NCBI GenBank assembly: GCA_022787085.1
Contig: JALFVE010000039.1
Location: 1 to 64,000, forward strand
Reading direction: 5' to 3'
Source of the DNA: Oscillospiraceae bacterium
GTDB lineage: Bacteria > Bacillota > Clostridia > Oscillospirales > Ruminococcaceae
DNA: 64,000 bases
The notes under the pieces are model-generated. The model did no database searches. It saw only the letters and a program-made list of their open reading frames with translations, and was not told the origin of the DNA. Below are positions 27,463 to 37,392 of the stretch, in pieces; the stretch's first letter is position 1, and every line of letters starts with the position of its first letter. A program made the position numbers and the translations under genes.

Positions 27463-27503
27463 TCACCTCGAATATACATTTTGTTAATGTATATTCGAGG
27501 TGA
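27463..27503 (-). promoter_or_regulatory. Perfect 18-bp hairpin sequestering the sigK Shine-Dalgarno
   Basis: TCACCTCGAATATACATT-TTGTT-AATGTATATTCGAGGTGA; minus-strand GAGGTG SD (27469-27464) is 7 nt from the sigK ATG. Confidence 0.7.
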
Positions 27504-27516
27504 AATTTGTCCTATT

Positions 27517-28284
27517 CTATTTTTTATTAAAGAAGCCGTTGTCAATAAATGCTTTTCGGTTCGGTTTATCCTTTTGTATTGTGATATCACCCTCGCAGCG
27601 GACATCTCCCTGTATTTCCGTGCAGTCGATATCGCCCTCGCAGCTTCGGACGCTGCCGAATATCATGGCACATTCGATATCTCCCCCAGTGGAGGCATCT
27701 GCTCCGATATCCCCGCAGTGAATGTCATCTCCCGCAGTCACGCTGCCTCCTACATTTCCGCAGTTTACTCCGTCTCCTGCCGATATTCCGCCGCCAACGT
27801 TTCCGCAATTTACTCCGTCTCCGCAGGATATTCCGCCGCCTACATTTGCGCAGCTTACTCCGTTTCCGCACTGAATATTTCCGTTAACATCTCCATCAAC
27901 CGAACAGCTGCCCCATATATCAACATTAAGTCTCGGCTGCTCGGAGGACTTCGGCATCTGCAGCTTTATTACAAGCCTGCTGTCATATTCATTCTGTCCG
28001 AGTATCTTATTTCCTCTTGCCTGTACGATTCGAAGTCTGCCGTCATTGGGAAGCCCGCACTCCCCTTTCGTGATATCCGCCTCCTTGCCCGTAAGCAGAA
28101 AGTCAACGGTTACGCCGAAAAATTCTCCAAGCTCGGGCAGCAGCGATATATCGGGGCAGGATAACCCGTTTTCCCATTTGCTCACCGCCTGCACGCTGAC
28201 TCCCATCCGCTCGGAAAGCGTTTCCTGAGATATGCCCTTTTCGGTTCGGAGCTTTTTGATGTTCTCTGCTATTACTATTTTCAT
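27517..28284 (-). CDS. XRE-family HTH regulator with C-terminal beta-helix-like repeats
   Basis: N-terminal HTH (GISQETLSERMGVSVQAVSKWENG); C-terminal repeats NVGGGISxGDGVNCG. Confidence 0.8.
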   Translation of the reverse strand: MKIVIAENIKKLRTEKGISQETLSERMGVSVQAVSKWENGLSCPDISLLPELGEFFGVTVDFLLTGKEADITKGECGLPNDGRLRIVQARGNKILGQNEYDSRLVIKLQMPKSSEQPRLNVDIWGSCSVDGDVNGNIQCGNGVSCANVGGGISCGDGVNCGNVGGGISAGDGVNCGNVGGSVTAGDDIHCGDIGADASTGGDIECAMIFGSVRSCEGDIDCTEIQGDVRCEGDITIQKDKPNRKAFIDNGFFNKK

Positions 28285-28365
28285 GTTTATGACCTCCGCT
28301 GTTTTTATTGTGTCTTTATTATAGCATGGGGGTCAAGGTCATGTACAGAGAACATCCGTTGATAT

Positions 28366-29244
28366 TTATTCAACCGTTGGTTGATTATCGTCAGATTCTG
28401 TTTTTTCGGTGCCTTTGCCCATTTTTTCCATGACAAGAGGAAGCGCTGCTCCTATTATGAATATCACTATTGCTATTATCCCCTCGCCGTTTAAGGCAAA
28501 TTCCTTGGGATATATTGCGGGAAGTGAGCCCACGATAAGTCCGATTATTGCGCAGTAGGTGCCTGTTTTGCACTTTTTAAGAAGTATGCTTATTATCTTC
28601 GCTGCTGCAAGAAGTCCGATTGCCGCTCCTACCACATAATAGGCAAGGATAAGAAAATCAAGCTCATTTACGGCGTTGATGGCTGTCTCATAGCCCCCAA
28701 GTATCTTTAATACAAGTGCGCCGCTGAGCCCGGGCATTATCATTGCCGCTGCGGAAAATATCATCATTACGATAAGGGAAACGGGATTTGTTCCGAAAGC
28801 TGCGCTGCCCTCTTTAAGTGAGTTGAACAGGATTATTCCCGCTGCCGCTATCAGAAACGGTATCAGATGAAACAGCTTCAGCTTTCCCTCGGAACGGCAC
28901 TCCTTTACTATGGCGGGAAGCGAGCCTATTATTACCCCAAGAAAGAAAAACTGGGTGGGGACATTATGATTCTCAAAAAGATATCCAAGAACCTTTGACG
29001 CCAGCAGTATTCCTATCACTATCCCTATTCCCAGCGGAATGAGAAAGGGCAGATTTTTTTTCAGCTTTTTCAGATTCAGGTCGATGGCGTCAAGCAGCTT
29101 ATCATATATTTTCAGTATGAATGCGATTGTTCCGCCGCTGACTCCCGGAATTGCGTCAGCTATTCCAATGCAGGCTCCCTTTATTACAAGGATAAGCCAT
29201 TCGGTAAATTTTTTCATATCCTGATTCTCCTGTTCATAATTCAA
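28366..29244 (-). CDS. DUF368 family membrane protein (PopT-type undecaprenyl-phosphate translocase candidate)
   Basis: 292-aa polytopic; GACIGIADAIPGVSGGTIAFILKIYDKLL; MPGLSGALVLKILGGYE. Confidence 0.85.
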   Translation of the reverse strand: MNYEQENQDMKKFTEWLILVIKGACIGIADAIPGVSGGTIAFILKIYDKLLDAIDLNLKKLKKNLPFLIPLGIGIVIGILLASKVLGYLFENHNVPTQFFFLGVIIGSLPAIVKECRSEGKLKLFHLIPFLIAAAGIILFNSLKEGSAAFGTNPVSLIVMMIFSAAAMIMPGLSGALVLKILGGYETAINAVNELDFLILAYYVVGAAIGLLAAAKIISILLKKCKTGTYCAIIGLIVGSLPAIYPKEFALNGEGIIAIVIFIIGAALPLVMEKMGKGTEKTESDDNQPTVE

Positions 29245-29370
29245 TATATGAAAAAGTATATCATAATCTTTTTATCATTGCAATAGCAAAAGAGAATTAT
29301 TTTGAATTTTTAACGAAATCTTATTGAAATTTAATTTAAGGTATGGTATAATATATCTAAATCGGAAAGG

Positions 29371-29760
29371 ATGACCGCTATGGGAAATTATATCAAAACC
29401 TACATGAGATCGGTTGAAGCCGCTCTCGAAAATGAAAGCACCGACTGGGAAGCTCTAAAAAGAGAACATCTGGTTCAGATCGAATTTATTCAGCACGAAA
29501 GGCTCATTCATCTGCTGGTGACCATTATGTGCTGCCTGCTGCTTTTTATCGGACTGTGCGTCTTTTTCATCTCGGGAATAACACCCTTCCTCATCATTGA
29601 CGGGCTTCTGCTCATTCTCGTTTTCGGCTATCTGATATACTATTATTACATAGAAAACAGCACTCAGAAGCTTTACAGGCTCTATAACCGCATCTGCGCC
29701 AAGGCTGAGCCTCAGAACAACACCGTTACCGACATCCTCACCCGGAAGGAACTGACATAA
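29371..29760 (+). CDS. Small membrane protein
   Basis: 129-aa, two predicted TM segments by hydrophobicity. Confidence 0.6.
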   Translation: MTAMGNYIKTYMRSVEAALENESTDWEALKREHLVQIEFIQHERLIHLLVTIMCCLLLFIGLCVFFISGITPFLIIDGLLLILVFGYLIYYYYIENSTQKLYRLYNRICAKAEPQNNTVTDILTRKELT

Positions 29761-29787
29761 ATTATTTTTACGATTGGAGATTGCGCC

Positions 29788-30993
29788 GTGAAAGTTACCG
29801 CCGAGATCGTCCGTGATATCATTGAGAGAAAAGACATTATTGTTGAATTTCAGCCCATCTACTCCCTTAATACGAAAAAATACATCGGTCTTGAAGCCCT
29901 TGCCAGAGGCAGGTACGGCGACGAGATCGTTTCCCCCTATTTTATGTTTGAATACGCCAAAAAGGACGGCTCTGTCCTTACTCTGGACAGGATATGCCGT
30001 GAAAAGGCTATGAGAGCCTTCTCAGCAGAGGGCTCCGCCCCTTCCCTTTTTATTAACTTTGAGACTTCTGTTCTTAACGGGCTTACCTCGGGTACGGGGG
30101 AGATCCTCAAGACTGCTGCGGAAAATCATATCTCTCCCCAGAATATCGTTATCGAGCTGAATGAGTCAAGGGTAAAGGATTCCTACAACCTGATGATGTT
30201 TGTGGATTTTTACCGCTCCAAGGGCTTCCTTATCGCTCTCGACAATGTGAGCGCAGGTCTTGACACCTTAAACCGCATTATGCTCATAAATCCCGATATC
30301 ATTAAGATAGACAGGGCCATCGTTTCCCAGATCGACAGCAACAAGTATAATCAGGAGGTTTTCCGCTCCATTATCAACACTGCCAAGCAGATCGGCGCTA
30401 TGACCGTTGCTGAGGGTGTTGAGACGGTGGACGAGGTAATTACCTGCATGATCATGGGTGTGGATTACTTTCAGGGATTTTATTTCCAGAAGCCCGAGCA
30501 GTTCAATTACCTTTTCACCAACGAGGCAAGACTCAAAGTGGAGGACGCCGCTCAGAAGCTGAACATCTCCACTAAGAAAAATCCCACTGTTGTGAACATG
30601 AAGATCGAAAGCTACAAGCGCATTATCTACGAGCTTGTCAACCGTCTTTCCTGCATGGAGCACGATGATTTCAACACTGAGCTGAGAGATTACGTTGACG
30701 AGCACAATGAGATCGAATGTGCCTTTCTTATTGACAGCAAGGGCTTTCAGATCACCGATACGGTAATGACTCCCAATGTTGAGATACTTGAGGGCTATCA
30801 CCCTGCGCTTATGGGCGTTAATCATGACATCAAGAATTATTTCTATGCCATCAAGGAACAGATCGAAGACCCCTTTATCTCGGGCTGGTACATAAGCAAT
30901 GCTACGGGCAAAAGCTGCAAGACCATTTCGTCCAAATTCTACAACAAAAAGGGCGAGATGATCGTTGCCTGCGTGGACTTGAAAAAACAGTGA
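29788..30993 (+). CDS. EAL-domain protein with C-terminal sensor-like domain (GTG start)
   Basis: EFQPIYSL..GLEALARG, IELNES, IALDNVSAG, DIIKID, VAEGVET. Confidence 0.85.
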   Translation: MKVTAEIVRDIIERKDIIVEFQPIYSLNTKKYIGLEALARGRYGDEIVSPYFMFEYAKKDGSVLTLDRICREKAMRAFSAEGSAPSLFINFETSVLNGLTSGTGEILKTAAENHISPQNIVIELNESRVKDSYNLMMFVDFYRSKGFLIALDNVSAGLDTLNRIMLINPDIIKIDRAIVSQIDSNKYNQEVFRSIINTAKQIGAMTVAEGVETVDEVITCMIMGVDYFQGFYFQKPEQFNYLFTNEARLKVEDAAQKLNISTKKNPTVVNMKIESYKRIIYELVNRLSCMEHDDFNTELRDYVDEHNEIECAFLIDSKGFQITDTVMTPNVEILEGYHPALMGVNHDIKNYFYAIKEQIEDPFISGWYISNATGKSCKTISSKFYNKKGEMIVACVDLKKQ

Positions 30994-31000
30994 TTACCTA

Positions 31001-31039
31001 TTTTCGCCGTTCTTCCTTTTTTCGGAAGAACGGCGAAAA
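31001..31039. terminator. Strong inverted repeat after EAL gene (terminator candidate)
   Basis: TTTTCGCCGTTCTTCC...GGAAGAACGGCGAAAA (16-bp arms). Confidence 0.6.
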
Positions 31040-31167
31040 ATTTACAAAATATACATTGACATTCAGAAACATTTGTGCTACTATATTGATACAGGAATTA
31101 TTGACGGACGGAAATTTTTGTGGTATAATATGTATAATTATGTTTTTATCTCAGAAAGGACATTGCA

Positions 31168-32964
31168 ATGAAAAAGGAATACATAATGGGCAACAGCGCT
31201 ATTGCTCTGGGCGCTCTTGCGGCAGGGGTGAATGTTGTTTCGGGTTATCCCGGAACGCCATCCTCCGAAATTGTGGAGACTGTTTTCAAGTATCCCCATG
31301 AGGGCGTTTATCTCGAATGGTCCGTCAATGAAAAAGCGGCTCTCGAAGTGGCTGCTGCTGCGGCTTATTCGGGTGCAAGGGCTTTGGTCACTATGAAGCA
31401 GGTTGGGCTCAATGTTGCTGCCGACCCGCTTATGTCGCTGGCTTATGTGGGCGTTAAGGGCGGCATGGTGATCGTTTCAGCTGACGATCCCGGTCCTATT
31501 TCCTCTCAGACTGAACAGGACACCAGAATGTTTGCGAAATTTGCACGCATCCCCGTTTTCGACCCTTCCTCTCCCGAGGAAGCCTACACCATGATACAGG
31601 AGGCTTTCGATTATTCGGAGAAATTCTCAACTCCCGTTCTGTTCAGACCTACTACCCGCATTTGTCACGCTTATGCTTCGGTGGAGGTTCAGGACAACAC
31701 ATCGCCTAAGAATTACGAGGGATTTGTAAAGGACTCGAAAAAATGGGTCATTTTCCCCAGGCTTTCCTATCAGAATCACGAGATGATCGAAAAGAGAAAT
31801 CCCGAGATCGGCAGCGATTTTTCGGATTATCGGGGAAACACCTGCGAGGGTGACGGCTCAAGGGCGGTTTTTGCTTCGGGTATCAGCTATTCTTATGCCA
31901 AGGAATATCTGAAGGACATTCCCGATGTGAAGCTTTGCAGGATCGCAACGCCTTATCCCTTCCCGGAGAGATTTGCTCTGAAATGCCTTGAGGGTGTGGA
32001 TAAGGTCATTTGTCTCGAGGAGCTTAGCCCGTTTATTGAGGAAGAGCTTTTTGCTCTTGCGGGCAGGCACGGGCTTGATATTAAAATTATGGGAAAGCAC
32101 AGCGGTGATGTGAAGGCGGCGGGCGAAAATTCCGCCGATTATGCGGCAAGAGTTCTGAGCAGCTTCTGCGGAAGAGATATCAGTCAGAACGGGCTTGAGC
32201 TTTCGGATATGCCGTCTCTCCCCGTTCGTCCTCCCGTTTTATGTGCAGGCTGTCCTCACAGGGCTTCCTTCTATGCGGTGAAGCAGGCTATGAAGGGCAG
32301 GAAAAGCTATTTCTGCGGCGATATCGGCTGCTATACTCTCGGAAATGCCATGCCTCTCGATATGGTGGACACCTGTCTTTGCATGGGTGCGGGTATTACT
32401 ATGGCGCAGGGCTTCAACAGAGTTGACAAGGACGGCGTTTGCTTCGCTTTTGTGGGCGATTCCACATTCTTCGCTTCGGGCATGACGGGTGTTGTTAATG
32501 CGGTCTACAACGAGGCGGACATGATCCTCTGCGTTCTGGACAACTCTACCACGGCTATGACAGGTCATCAGCCTCACCCCGGCACGGGTAGGACTATGAT
32601 GGGGAATGTGGTTGAAAAGGTCAGCATTGTGAAGATTCTTGAGGGCATGGGTGTTAAGAAGATCATTTCCGTGGATCCCCTCGATCTTCCTGCGGCGGTG
32701 GCTGCCGTAAAGGAATGTGCGGACATTAAGGGCGTTAAGGCTATCATTTTTAAGTCGCCATGCATTGCGGTGACTAAGCCATCCGGCAAGATCTCAATTT
32801 CCGACAAATGCATAAACTGCAAAAAATGCATAAGGGAGCTTGGCTGCCCTGCTCTCGTTATTTCGAACGATAAGGTTTCCGTTGACAGGGGGCTTTGCAC
32901 GGGCTGCGGGCTGTGCGCTCACGTTTGCCCAGTTTCGGCTATCTCAAAGGGAGGTGACTGCTGA
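31168..32964 (+). CDS. iorA: Indolepyruvate ferredoxin oxidoreductase alpha subunit
   Basis: 598-aa; VVSGYPGTPSSEIVE, TPP-binding GDIGCYTLGNAMPL..GDSTFFASGM, C-terminal 2x[4Fe-4S] CINCKKCIRELGCP / CTGCGLCAHVCP. Confidence 0.93.
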   Translation: MKKEYIMGNSAIALGALAAGVNVVSGYPGTPSSEIVETVFKYPHEGVYLEWSVNEKAALEVAAAAAYSGARALVTMKQVGLNVAADPLMSLAYVGVKGGMVIVSADDPGPISSQTEQDTRMFAKFARIPVFDPSSPEEAYTMIQEAFDYSEKFSTPVLFRPTTRICHAYASVEVQDNTSPKNYEGFVKDSKKWVIFPRLSYQNHEMIEKRNPEIGSDFSDYRGNTCEGDGSRAVFASGISYSYAKEYLKDIPDVKLCRIATPYPFPERFALKCLEGVDKVICLEELSPFIEEELFALAGRHGLDIKIMGKHSGDVKAAGENSADYAARVLSSFCGRDISQNGLELSDMPSLPVRPPVLCAGCPHRASFYAVKQAMKGRKSYFCGDIGCYTLGNAMPLDMVDTCLCMGAGITMAQGFNRVDKDGVCFAFVGDSTFFASGMTGVVNAVYNEADMILCVLDNSTTAMTGHQPHPGTGRTMMGNVVEKVSIVKILEGMGVKKIISVDPLDLPAAVAAVKECADIKGVKAIIFKSPCIAVTKPSGKISISDKCINCKKCIRELGCPALVISNDKVSVDRGLCTGCGLCAHVCPVSAISKGGDC

Positions 32965-33542
32965 TGAAGATGGATATTCTCGTTTGCGGCGTCGGCGGTC
33001 AGGGTACTGTTCTCGCTTCAAAGCTCATCGCTTCGGCGGCTATGAGCCTCGGAAACTCCGTTCATTCCGCTGAGACCATCGGTATGGCTCAGAGAGGAGG
33101 CTCGGTCACAAGCCATATCCGTATCGGTGATAATGCCTTTTCACCGCTTATTCCTCTCGGAAGCGCTGATATTATCATTGCCTTTGAACCTGCGGAGGCG
33201 GTCAGGAATCTTATGTATCTCAAAAGGGACGGATTTGTTATTGTGAACAGGATACCTGTGAAGCCTACCACCGAATCACTTCATGACACGGGCTATGACG
33301 GTTCGGAAATGATAAGCTATATCAAGAAAAAATGCGGCTGTCTGGTGGTTGACGCTTCCGAGCTTTGCGGTGAGCTTGGTTCTAAATTCTACAACTGTGC
33401 TATTCTCGGTGCGGCTGCGGGTTCGGGACGGCTTGGTATTTCTCCCGAAGCCCTTATTTCTGAGATGGAACGGCGTGTTCCCCAGAAATTTATCGAGGCT
33501 AACAAAAGAGTATTTGCGGCAGGTATTGAAGCTGCTAAATAA
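32964..33542 (+). CDS. iorB: Indolepyruvate ferredoxin oxidoreductase beta subunit
   Basis: 192-aa; VCGVGGQGTVLASKLIASAA..SAETIGMAQRGGSVTSHIRIG. Confidence 0.92.
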   Translation: MKMDILVCGVGGQGTVLASKLIASAAMSLGNSVHSAETIGMAQRGGSVTSHIRIGDNAFSPLIPLGSADIIIAFEPAEAVRNLMYLKRDGFVIVNRIPVKPTTESLHDTGYDGSEMISYIKKKCGCLVVDASELCGELGSKFYNCAILGAAAGSGRLGISPEALISEMERRVPQKFIEANKRVFAAGIEAAK

Positions 33543-33572
33543 TATATTTATTATGAAAGAAGGCTTTTCGTT

Positions 33573-34814
33573 ATGAAACTGAACGAAATTCAGCTGGGTC
33601 AGGTGGACGCTCAGATAAAAAAACTGGTAAAAACTGACAGCTATTACGGTAAGATGTACCGTGATATGGGAATTGAGGGTATCTCAAGTCAGGAGGATTT
33701 CGAGAAGCTCCCCTTTTCAAGCAAGGACGATCTGAGAAATGCTTATCCTCTGGGTATTCAGGCTGTCCCCGATGAGGAGATCGTTCGTATCCATTCTTCC
33801 TCGGGCACTACGGGCAAGCCTGTTATTATTCCCTACACTGCCAAGGATGTTGACGACTGGGCTGTTATGTTCGCCCGCTGCTACGAAACTGCGGGCATTA
33901 CCAACAAGGACAGGATCCAGATAACCCCCGGCTACGGCTTATGGACGGCGGGCATCGGCTTTCAGGCGGGCTGCGAAAAGCTGGGCGCTATGGCGGTTCC
34001 TATGGGTCCCGGAAACACCGAAAAGCAGCTTCAGATGATGATGGACCTGAAAACCACTGTTCTTACTGCAACCTCCTCATATGCCCTGCTTCTTGCCGAG
34101 GAGATCAACAAGAGGGGCATCAGGGACAAGATCCATCTTAAAAAAGGTGTTTTCGGCTCGGAAAGATGGAGCGACAAGATGAGAAAATACATCACCGACG
34201 AGCTGGGCATTGAGCTTTATGATATTTACGGTCTGACGGAAATTTACGGTCCGGGTATCGGAATCAACTGCTCCGAGGAGAGAGGTATTCATTACTGGGA
34301 TGATTACATTTACATCGAGATAATCGACCCGAAAACGGGCAAGCCCCTTCCCGACGGCGAGGAGGGCGAAATCGTTATTACTACTCTCGTAAAAGAGGGC
34401 GCGCCTCTTATCCGCTTCCGCACTCATGATATTTCACGCATCATTCCCGAGAAATGCTCCTGCGGAAGAAGCTATCCAAGAATTGACGTTATCAAGGGCA
34501 GAAGCGATGATATGTTCAAGGTCCACGGCGTTAATATGTTCCCAAGCCAGGTGGAGGAGATACTCAAGAGAATCGATGGGGTTTCCAGCGAGTACAGCAT
34601 TAACATTGCTCATGATGACGAAAAGAACCGCGATGTTATGCTACTTACTGCTGAGGCGGAGGGCAGGGTCAATTTCGAAAAGACCGCCAAGGCTGTCACC
34701 GATCTGTTCAAATCCCTTATCGGCGTGACTCCCAAGGTTACGGTGGTTCCTGTGGGCACACTCCCGAGAAGCGAAAAGAAAACCAAGAGGGTTATTGATC
34801 ACAGAAATATTTGA
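33573..34814 (+). CDS. paaK: Phenylacetate-CoA ligase
   Basis: 413-aa; HSSSGTTGKPVIIPYT, YDIYGLTEIYGPGIG, RSDDMFKVHGVNMFPSQVE. Confidence 0.92.
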   Translation: MKLNEIQLGQVDAQIKKLVKTDSYYGKMYRDMGIEGISSQEDFEKLPFSSKDDLRNAYPLGIQAVPDEEIVRIHSSSGTTGKPVIIPYTAKDVDDWAVMFARCYETAGITNKDRIQITPGYGLWTAGIGFQAGCEKLGAMAVPMGPGNTEKQLQMMMDLKTTVLTATSSYALLLAEEINKRGIRDKIHLKKGVFGSERWSDKMRKYITDELGIELYDIYGLTEIYGPGIGINCSEERGIHYWDDYIYIEIIDPKTGKPLPDGEEGEIVITTLVKEGAPLIRFRTHDISRIIPEKCSCGRSYPRIDVIKGRSDDMFKVHGVNMFPSQVEEILKRIDGVSSEYSINIAHDDEKNRDVMLLTAEAEGRVNFEKTAKAVTDLFKSLIGVTPKVTVVPVGTLPRSEKKTKRVIDHRNI

Positions 34815-34946
34815 TTTTTTTGCTGATGTTATGCAAAAAATTGTGAAAAACTATTGCAAATTTCTCCGAAATGGTATAAAATATAATTAATGGCTTTGAT
34901 TCACAAAAAGCCGGGATCATTTTATTTATGAAAGGATGTCATACCA

Positions 34947-36170
34947 ATGGCAGGATTAAACAAGGTCACTGTTGACGACATTAACGTTAAGGGCAAGAAG
35001 GTTCTCGTAAGATGCGATTTCAACGTTCCTCTCAAGGACGGCGTTATCACCAACGACAACCGTATCCAGGCTGCTCTCCCCACTATCAAGAAGCTTATTG
35101 CAGACGGCGGAAAGGTCGTTCTCTGCTCTCATCTCGGCAAGCCCAAGAACGGCCCCGAGGCTAAGTTCTCCCTCGCTCCCGTTGCTAAGAGACTCGCTGA
35201 AGTTCTCCCCGGCACTAAGGTAACATTTGCTGCTGATGACGCTGTTGTCGGCGACAATGCTAAGAAGGCTGTTGCCGAAATGGCTGACGGTGATGTTGTT
35301 CTCCTTGAGAATACCCGTTTCAGAGGCGCTGATGAGACTAAGAACGGCGAGAATCTCTCCAAGGAGCTGGGCGAGCTGGTTGACGGTCAGGTTTTCGTTA
35401 TGGACGCTTTCGGCTCCGCTCACCGTGCTCATGCTTCAACTGCAGGCGTTACCAAGTTTGTTAAGGAGACTGCTGTTGGATACCTCATGCAGAAGGAGAT
35501 ACAGTATCTCGGCAACGCTGTTGAGGTTCCTGTTCGTCCCTTCGTTGCTATTCTCGGCGGCGCTAAGGTTGCTGACAAGCTGAACGTTATCTCCAACCTT
35601 CTCGAAAAGTGCGACACCCTCATTATCGGCGGCGGTATGGCTTACACCTTCCTCAAGGCTCAGGGCAAAGAGGTCGGTACTTCTCTCGTTGACGACGAGA
35701 AGATAGATTACTGCAAGGAAATGATCGCTAAGGCTGAAAAGCTCGGCAAGAAGCTTCTTCTCCCTGTTGATACCACTATCGCAGCTTCCTTCCCCGATCC
35801 TATCGACGCTGAGATCGCTGTTGAGGTGGTTGACGCTGACAAGATCCCTGCTGACAAGATGGGTCTCGATATCGGCACTAAGACTATGGAGCTTTTCGCC
35901 GAGGCTGTTAAGTCCGCTAAGACTGTTGTTTGGAACGGTCCTATGGGCGTTTTTGAGAATCCTGTTCTTGCTAAGGGTACTATTGCTGTTGCTAAGGCTC
36001 TTGCTGAGACTGACGCTACTACTATCATCGGCGGCGGCGATTCCGCTGCGGCTGTTATGCAGCTGGGCTTTGCTGACAAGATGTCCCACATCTCCACAGG
36101 CGGCGGTGCTTCTCTCGAATACCTGGAGGGCAAGGTTCTTCCCGGCGTTGATGTGATCGCTGAAAAGTAA
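34947..36170 (+). CDS. pgk: Phosphoglycerate kinase
   Basis: 407-aa; [44 protein letters not shown]. Confidence 0.97.
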   Translation: MAGLNKVTVDDINVKGKKVLVRCDFNVPLKDGVITNDNRIQAALPTIKKLIADGGKVVLCSHLGKPKNGPEAKFSLAPVAKRLAEVLPGTKVTFAADDAVVGDNAKKAVAEMADGDVVLLENTRFRGADETKNGENLSKELGELVDGQVFVMDAFGSAHRAHASTAGVTKFVKETAVGYLMQKEIQYLGNAVEVPVRPFVAILGGAKVADKLNVISNLLEKCDTLIIGGGMAYTFLKAQGKEVGTSLVDDEKIDYCKEMIAKAEKLGKKLLLPVDTTIAASFPDPIDAEIAVEVVDADKIPADKMGLDIGTKTMELFAEAVKSAKTVVWNGPMGVFENPVLAKGTIAVAKALAETDATTIIGGGDSAAAVMQLGFADKMSHISTGGGASLEYLEGKVLPGVDVIAEK

Positions 36171-36192
36171 TCGGATACTGATTCGTCAGATC

Positions 36193-36232
36193 GGCGTCAT
36201 ACTCTCTGATGGGTGTATGACGCCTTTTTTAT
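36193..36232 (+). terminator. Rho-independent terminator of pgk
   Basis: GGCGTCATAC...GTATGACGCC-TTTTTT. Confidence 0.9.
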
Positions 36233-36250
36233 TAAAAAGGAGGTTTATGT

Positions 36251-36688
36251 ATGAATTTAGAAAATGAGAAAATTGACATCTGCCGTGACTGCGACTTTTC
36301 ATATTCCAATATCACCGGCTCTGATTTTACCGCTGTATCCGCTGTTGACTGCGATCTTTCCGATATTACTGTCAGCGGCTGCAATATGATATCCGCTCAG
36401 CTCGACAATGTTATGCTGGAGGACGCTTCCATCGAAAACGGTAATATGGCTAATTCCTCTTTCTCCGATCTTTCTCTTTCAGGTCTTAGAATGACTAACG
36501 GCGATATCCGGAAAGGAAAGCTTGAAAGCGTTGATATGAACGGCATTTCCGCTAAGGGCTGCGATCTGTCGGGCGCTGTGCTCGAAAACTGCAACCTTGA
36601 GGGGCTTTCTATCAGCTCCTGTCAGATCTCGGGCATGAGCATTGACGGTATCCCTGTTAAGGAGCTTCTGGAAAAATATTACAGGTAA
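36251..36688 (+). CDS. Pentapeptide-repeat-like protein
   Basis: 145-aa with A(D/N)LxxS-type repeats (CDFSYSNITGSDFTAVSAVDCDLSDI...). Confidence 0.75.
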   Translation: MNLENEKIDICRDCDFSYSNITGSDFTAVSAVDCDLSDITVSGCNMISAQLDNVMLEDASIENGNMANSSFSDLSLSGLRMTNGDIRKGKLESVDMNGISAKGCDLSGAVLENCNLEGLSISSCQISGMSIDGIPVKELLEKYYR

Positions 36689-36690
36689 GC

Positions 36691-37317
36691 TTGGAGCGTT
36701 ATTATATGGAACATGGGATCATTCTTGACGAAATTATGAAAATTTTTGACCCGAACCGTACTGCGATCATTGGAATTGACGGGTTGGGCGGTGCGGGTAA
36801 AAGCACTGTTTCCGAAAAAATTCGGCTCGCTCTTTCGGATAACGGCATCCATTGCACAATTCTCCATATTGATGATTTTATTCACCCGAGGGCTGTAAGA
36901 TACAGCGATAAGACGGCTGATTGGGAATGTTATTATTATCTTCAGTGGCGGTATGATTATCTGATCGGCGAGATCATCATGCCATTAAGAAACGACGGGC
37001 ATTTCCATAAGGAAATTGAAATTTATGACAAGGACATGGATTCATATTTTCTTTCCGATACGGAAATCCCTGCGGGCAGCGTTGTTATTATTGAAGGCAT
37101 CTTTTTGCAGAGAGATGAGCTTCGGGATTTATTCGATTTTATGATTTTTATTGACATCCCCGAGGATGTACGGCTCAAAAGAGTTCTGGAAAGAGACGGA
37201 TATATCGGCAGCAAGGAACAGATCGCAGCTAAATATAATTCCAGATATTTTCCCGCTGAACGGTTTTACTGCGGAAAATGCTCTCCTGCACTAACGGCAC
37301 AGCTTGTTATTCGATAA
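36691..37317 (+). CDS. Uridine kinase-like P-loop kinase
   Basis: 208-aa; GIDGLGGAGKSTVSEKI, HIDDFIHPR, VVIIEGIFLQRDELRDLFDFMIFIDIP. Confidence 0.8.
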   Translation: MERYYMEHGIILDEIMKIFDPNRTAIIGIDGLGGAGKSTVSEKIRLALSDNGIHCTILHIDDFIHPRAVRYSDKTADWECYYYLQWRYDYLIGEIIMPLRNDGHFHKEIEIYDKDMDSYFLSDTEIPAGSVVIIEGIFLQRDELRDLFDFMIFIDIPEDVRLKRVLERDGYIGSKEQIAAKYNSRYFPAERFYCGKCSPALTAQLVIR

Positions 37318-37392
37318 GTGTTTTGCTTGACAAAAGAGCTTGATAATGTTAAAATAGAGTTATGTTATTCTTTTTATTAAGGAGTTTTTTCA

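Noticed and set aside
27700-27870. Regularly spaced repeats resembling a short CRISPR-like array
   Set aside because: Repeats are in frame, ~45 bp period, and encode the Gly/Cys repeat of the HTH protein; no spacers and no cas genes
31168-34814. Treating iorA-iorB-paaK as novel
   Set aside because: This gene set is a well-known arrangement for aryl-pyruvate/arylacetate metabolism
34956-36133. Several minus-strand ORFs (158, 217 and 141 aa) within pgk
   Set aside because: Caused by strong codon bias of pgk (GCT/CTC/AAG codons); no independent signals
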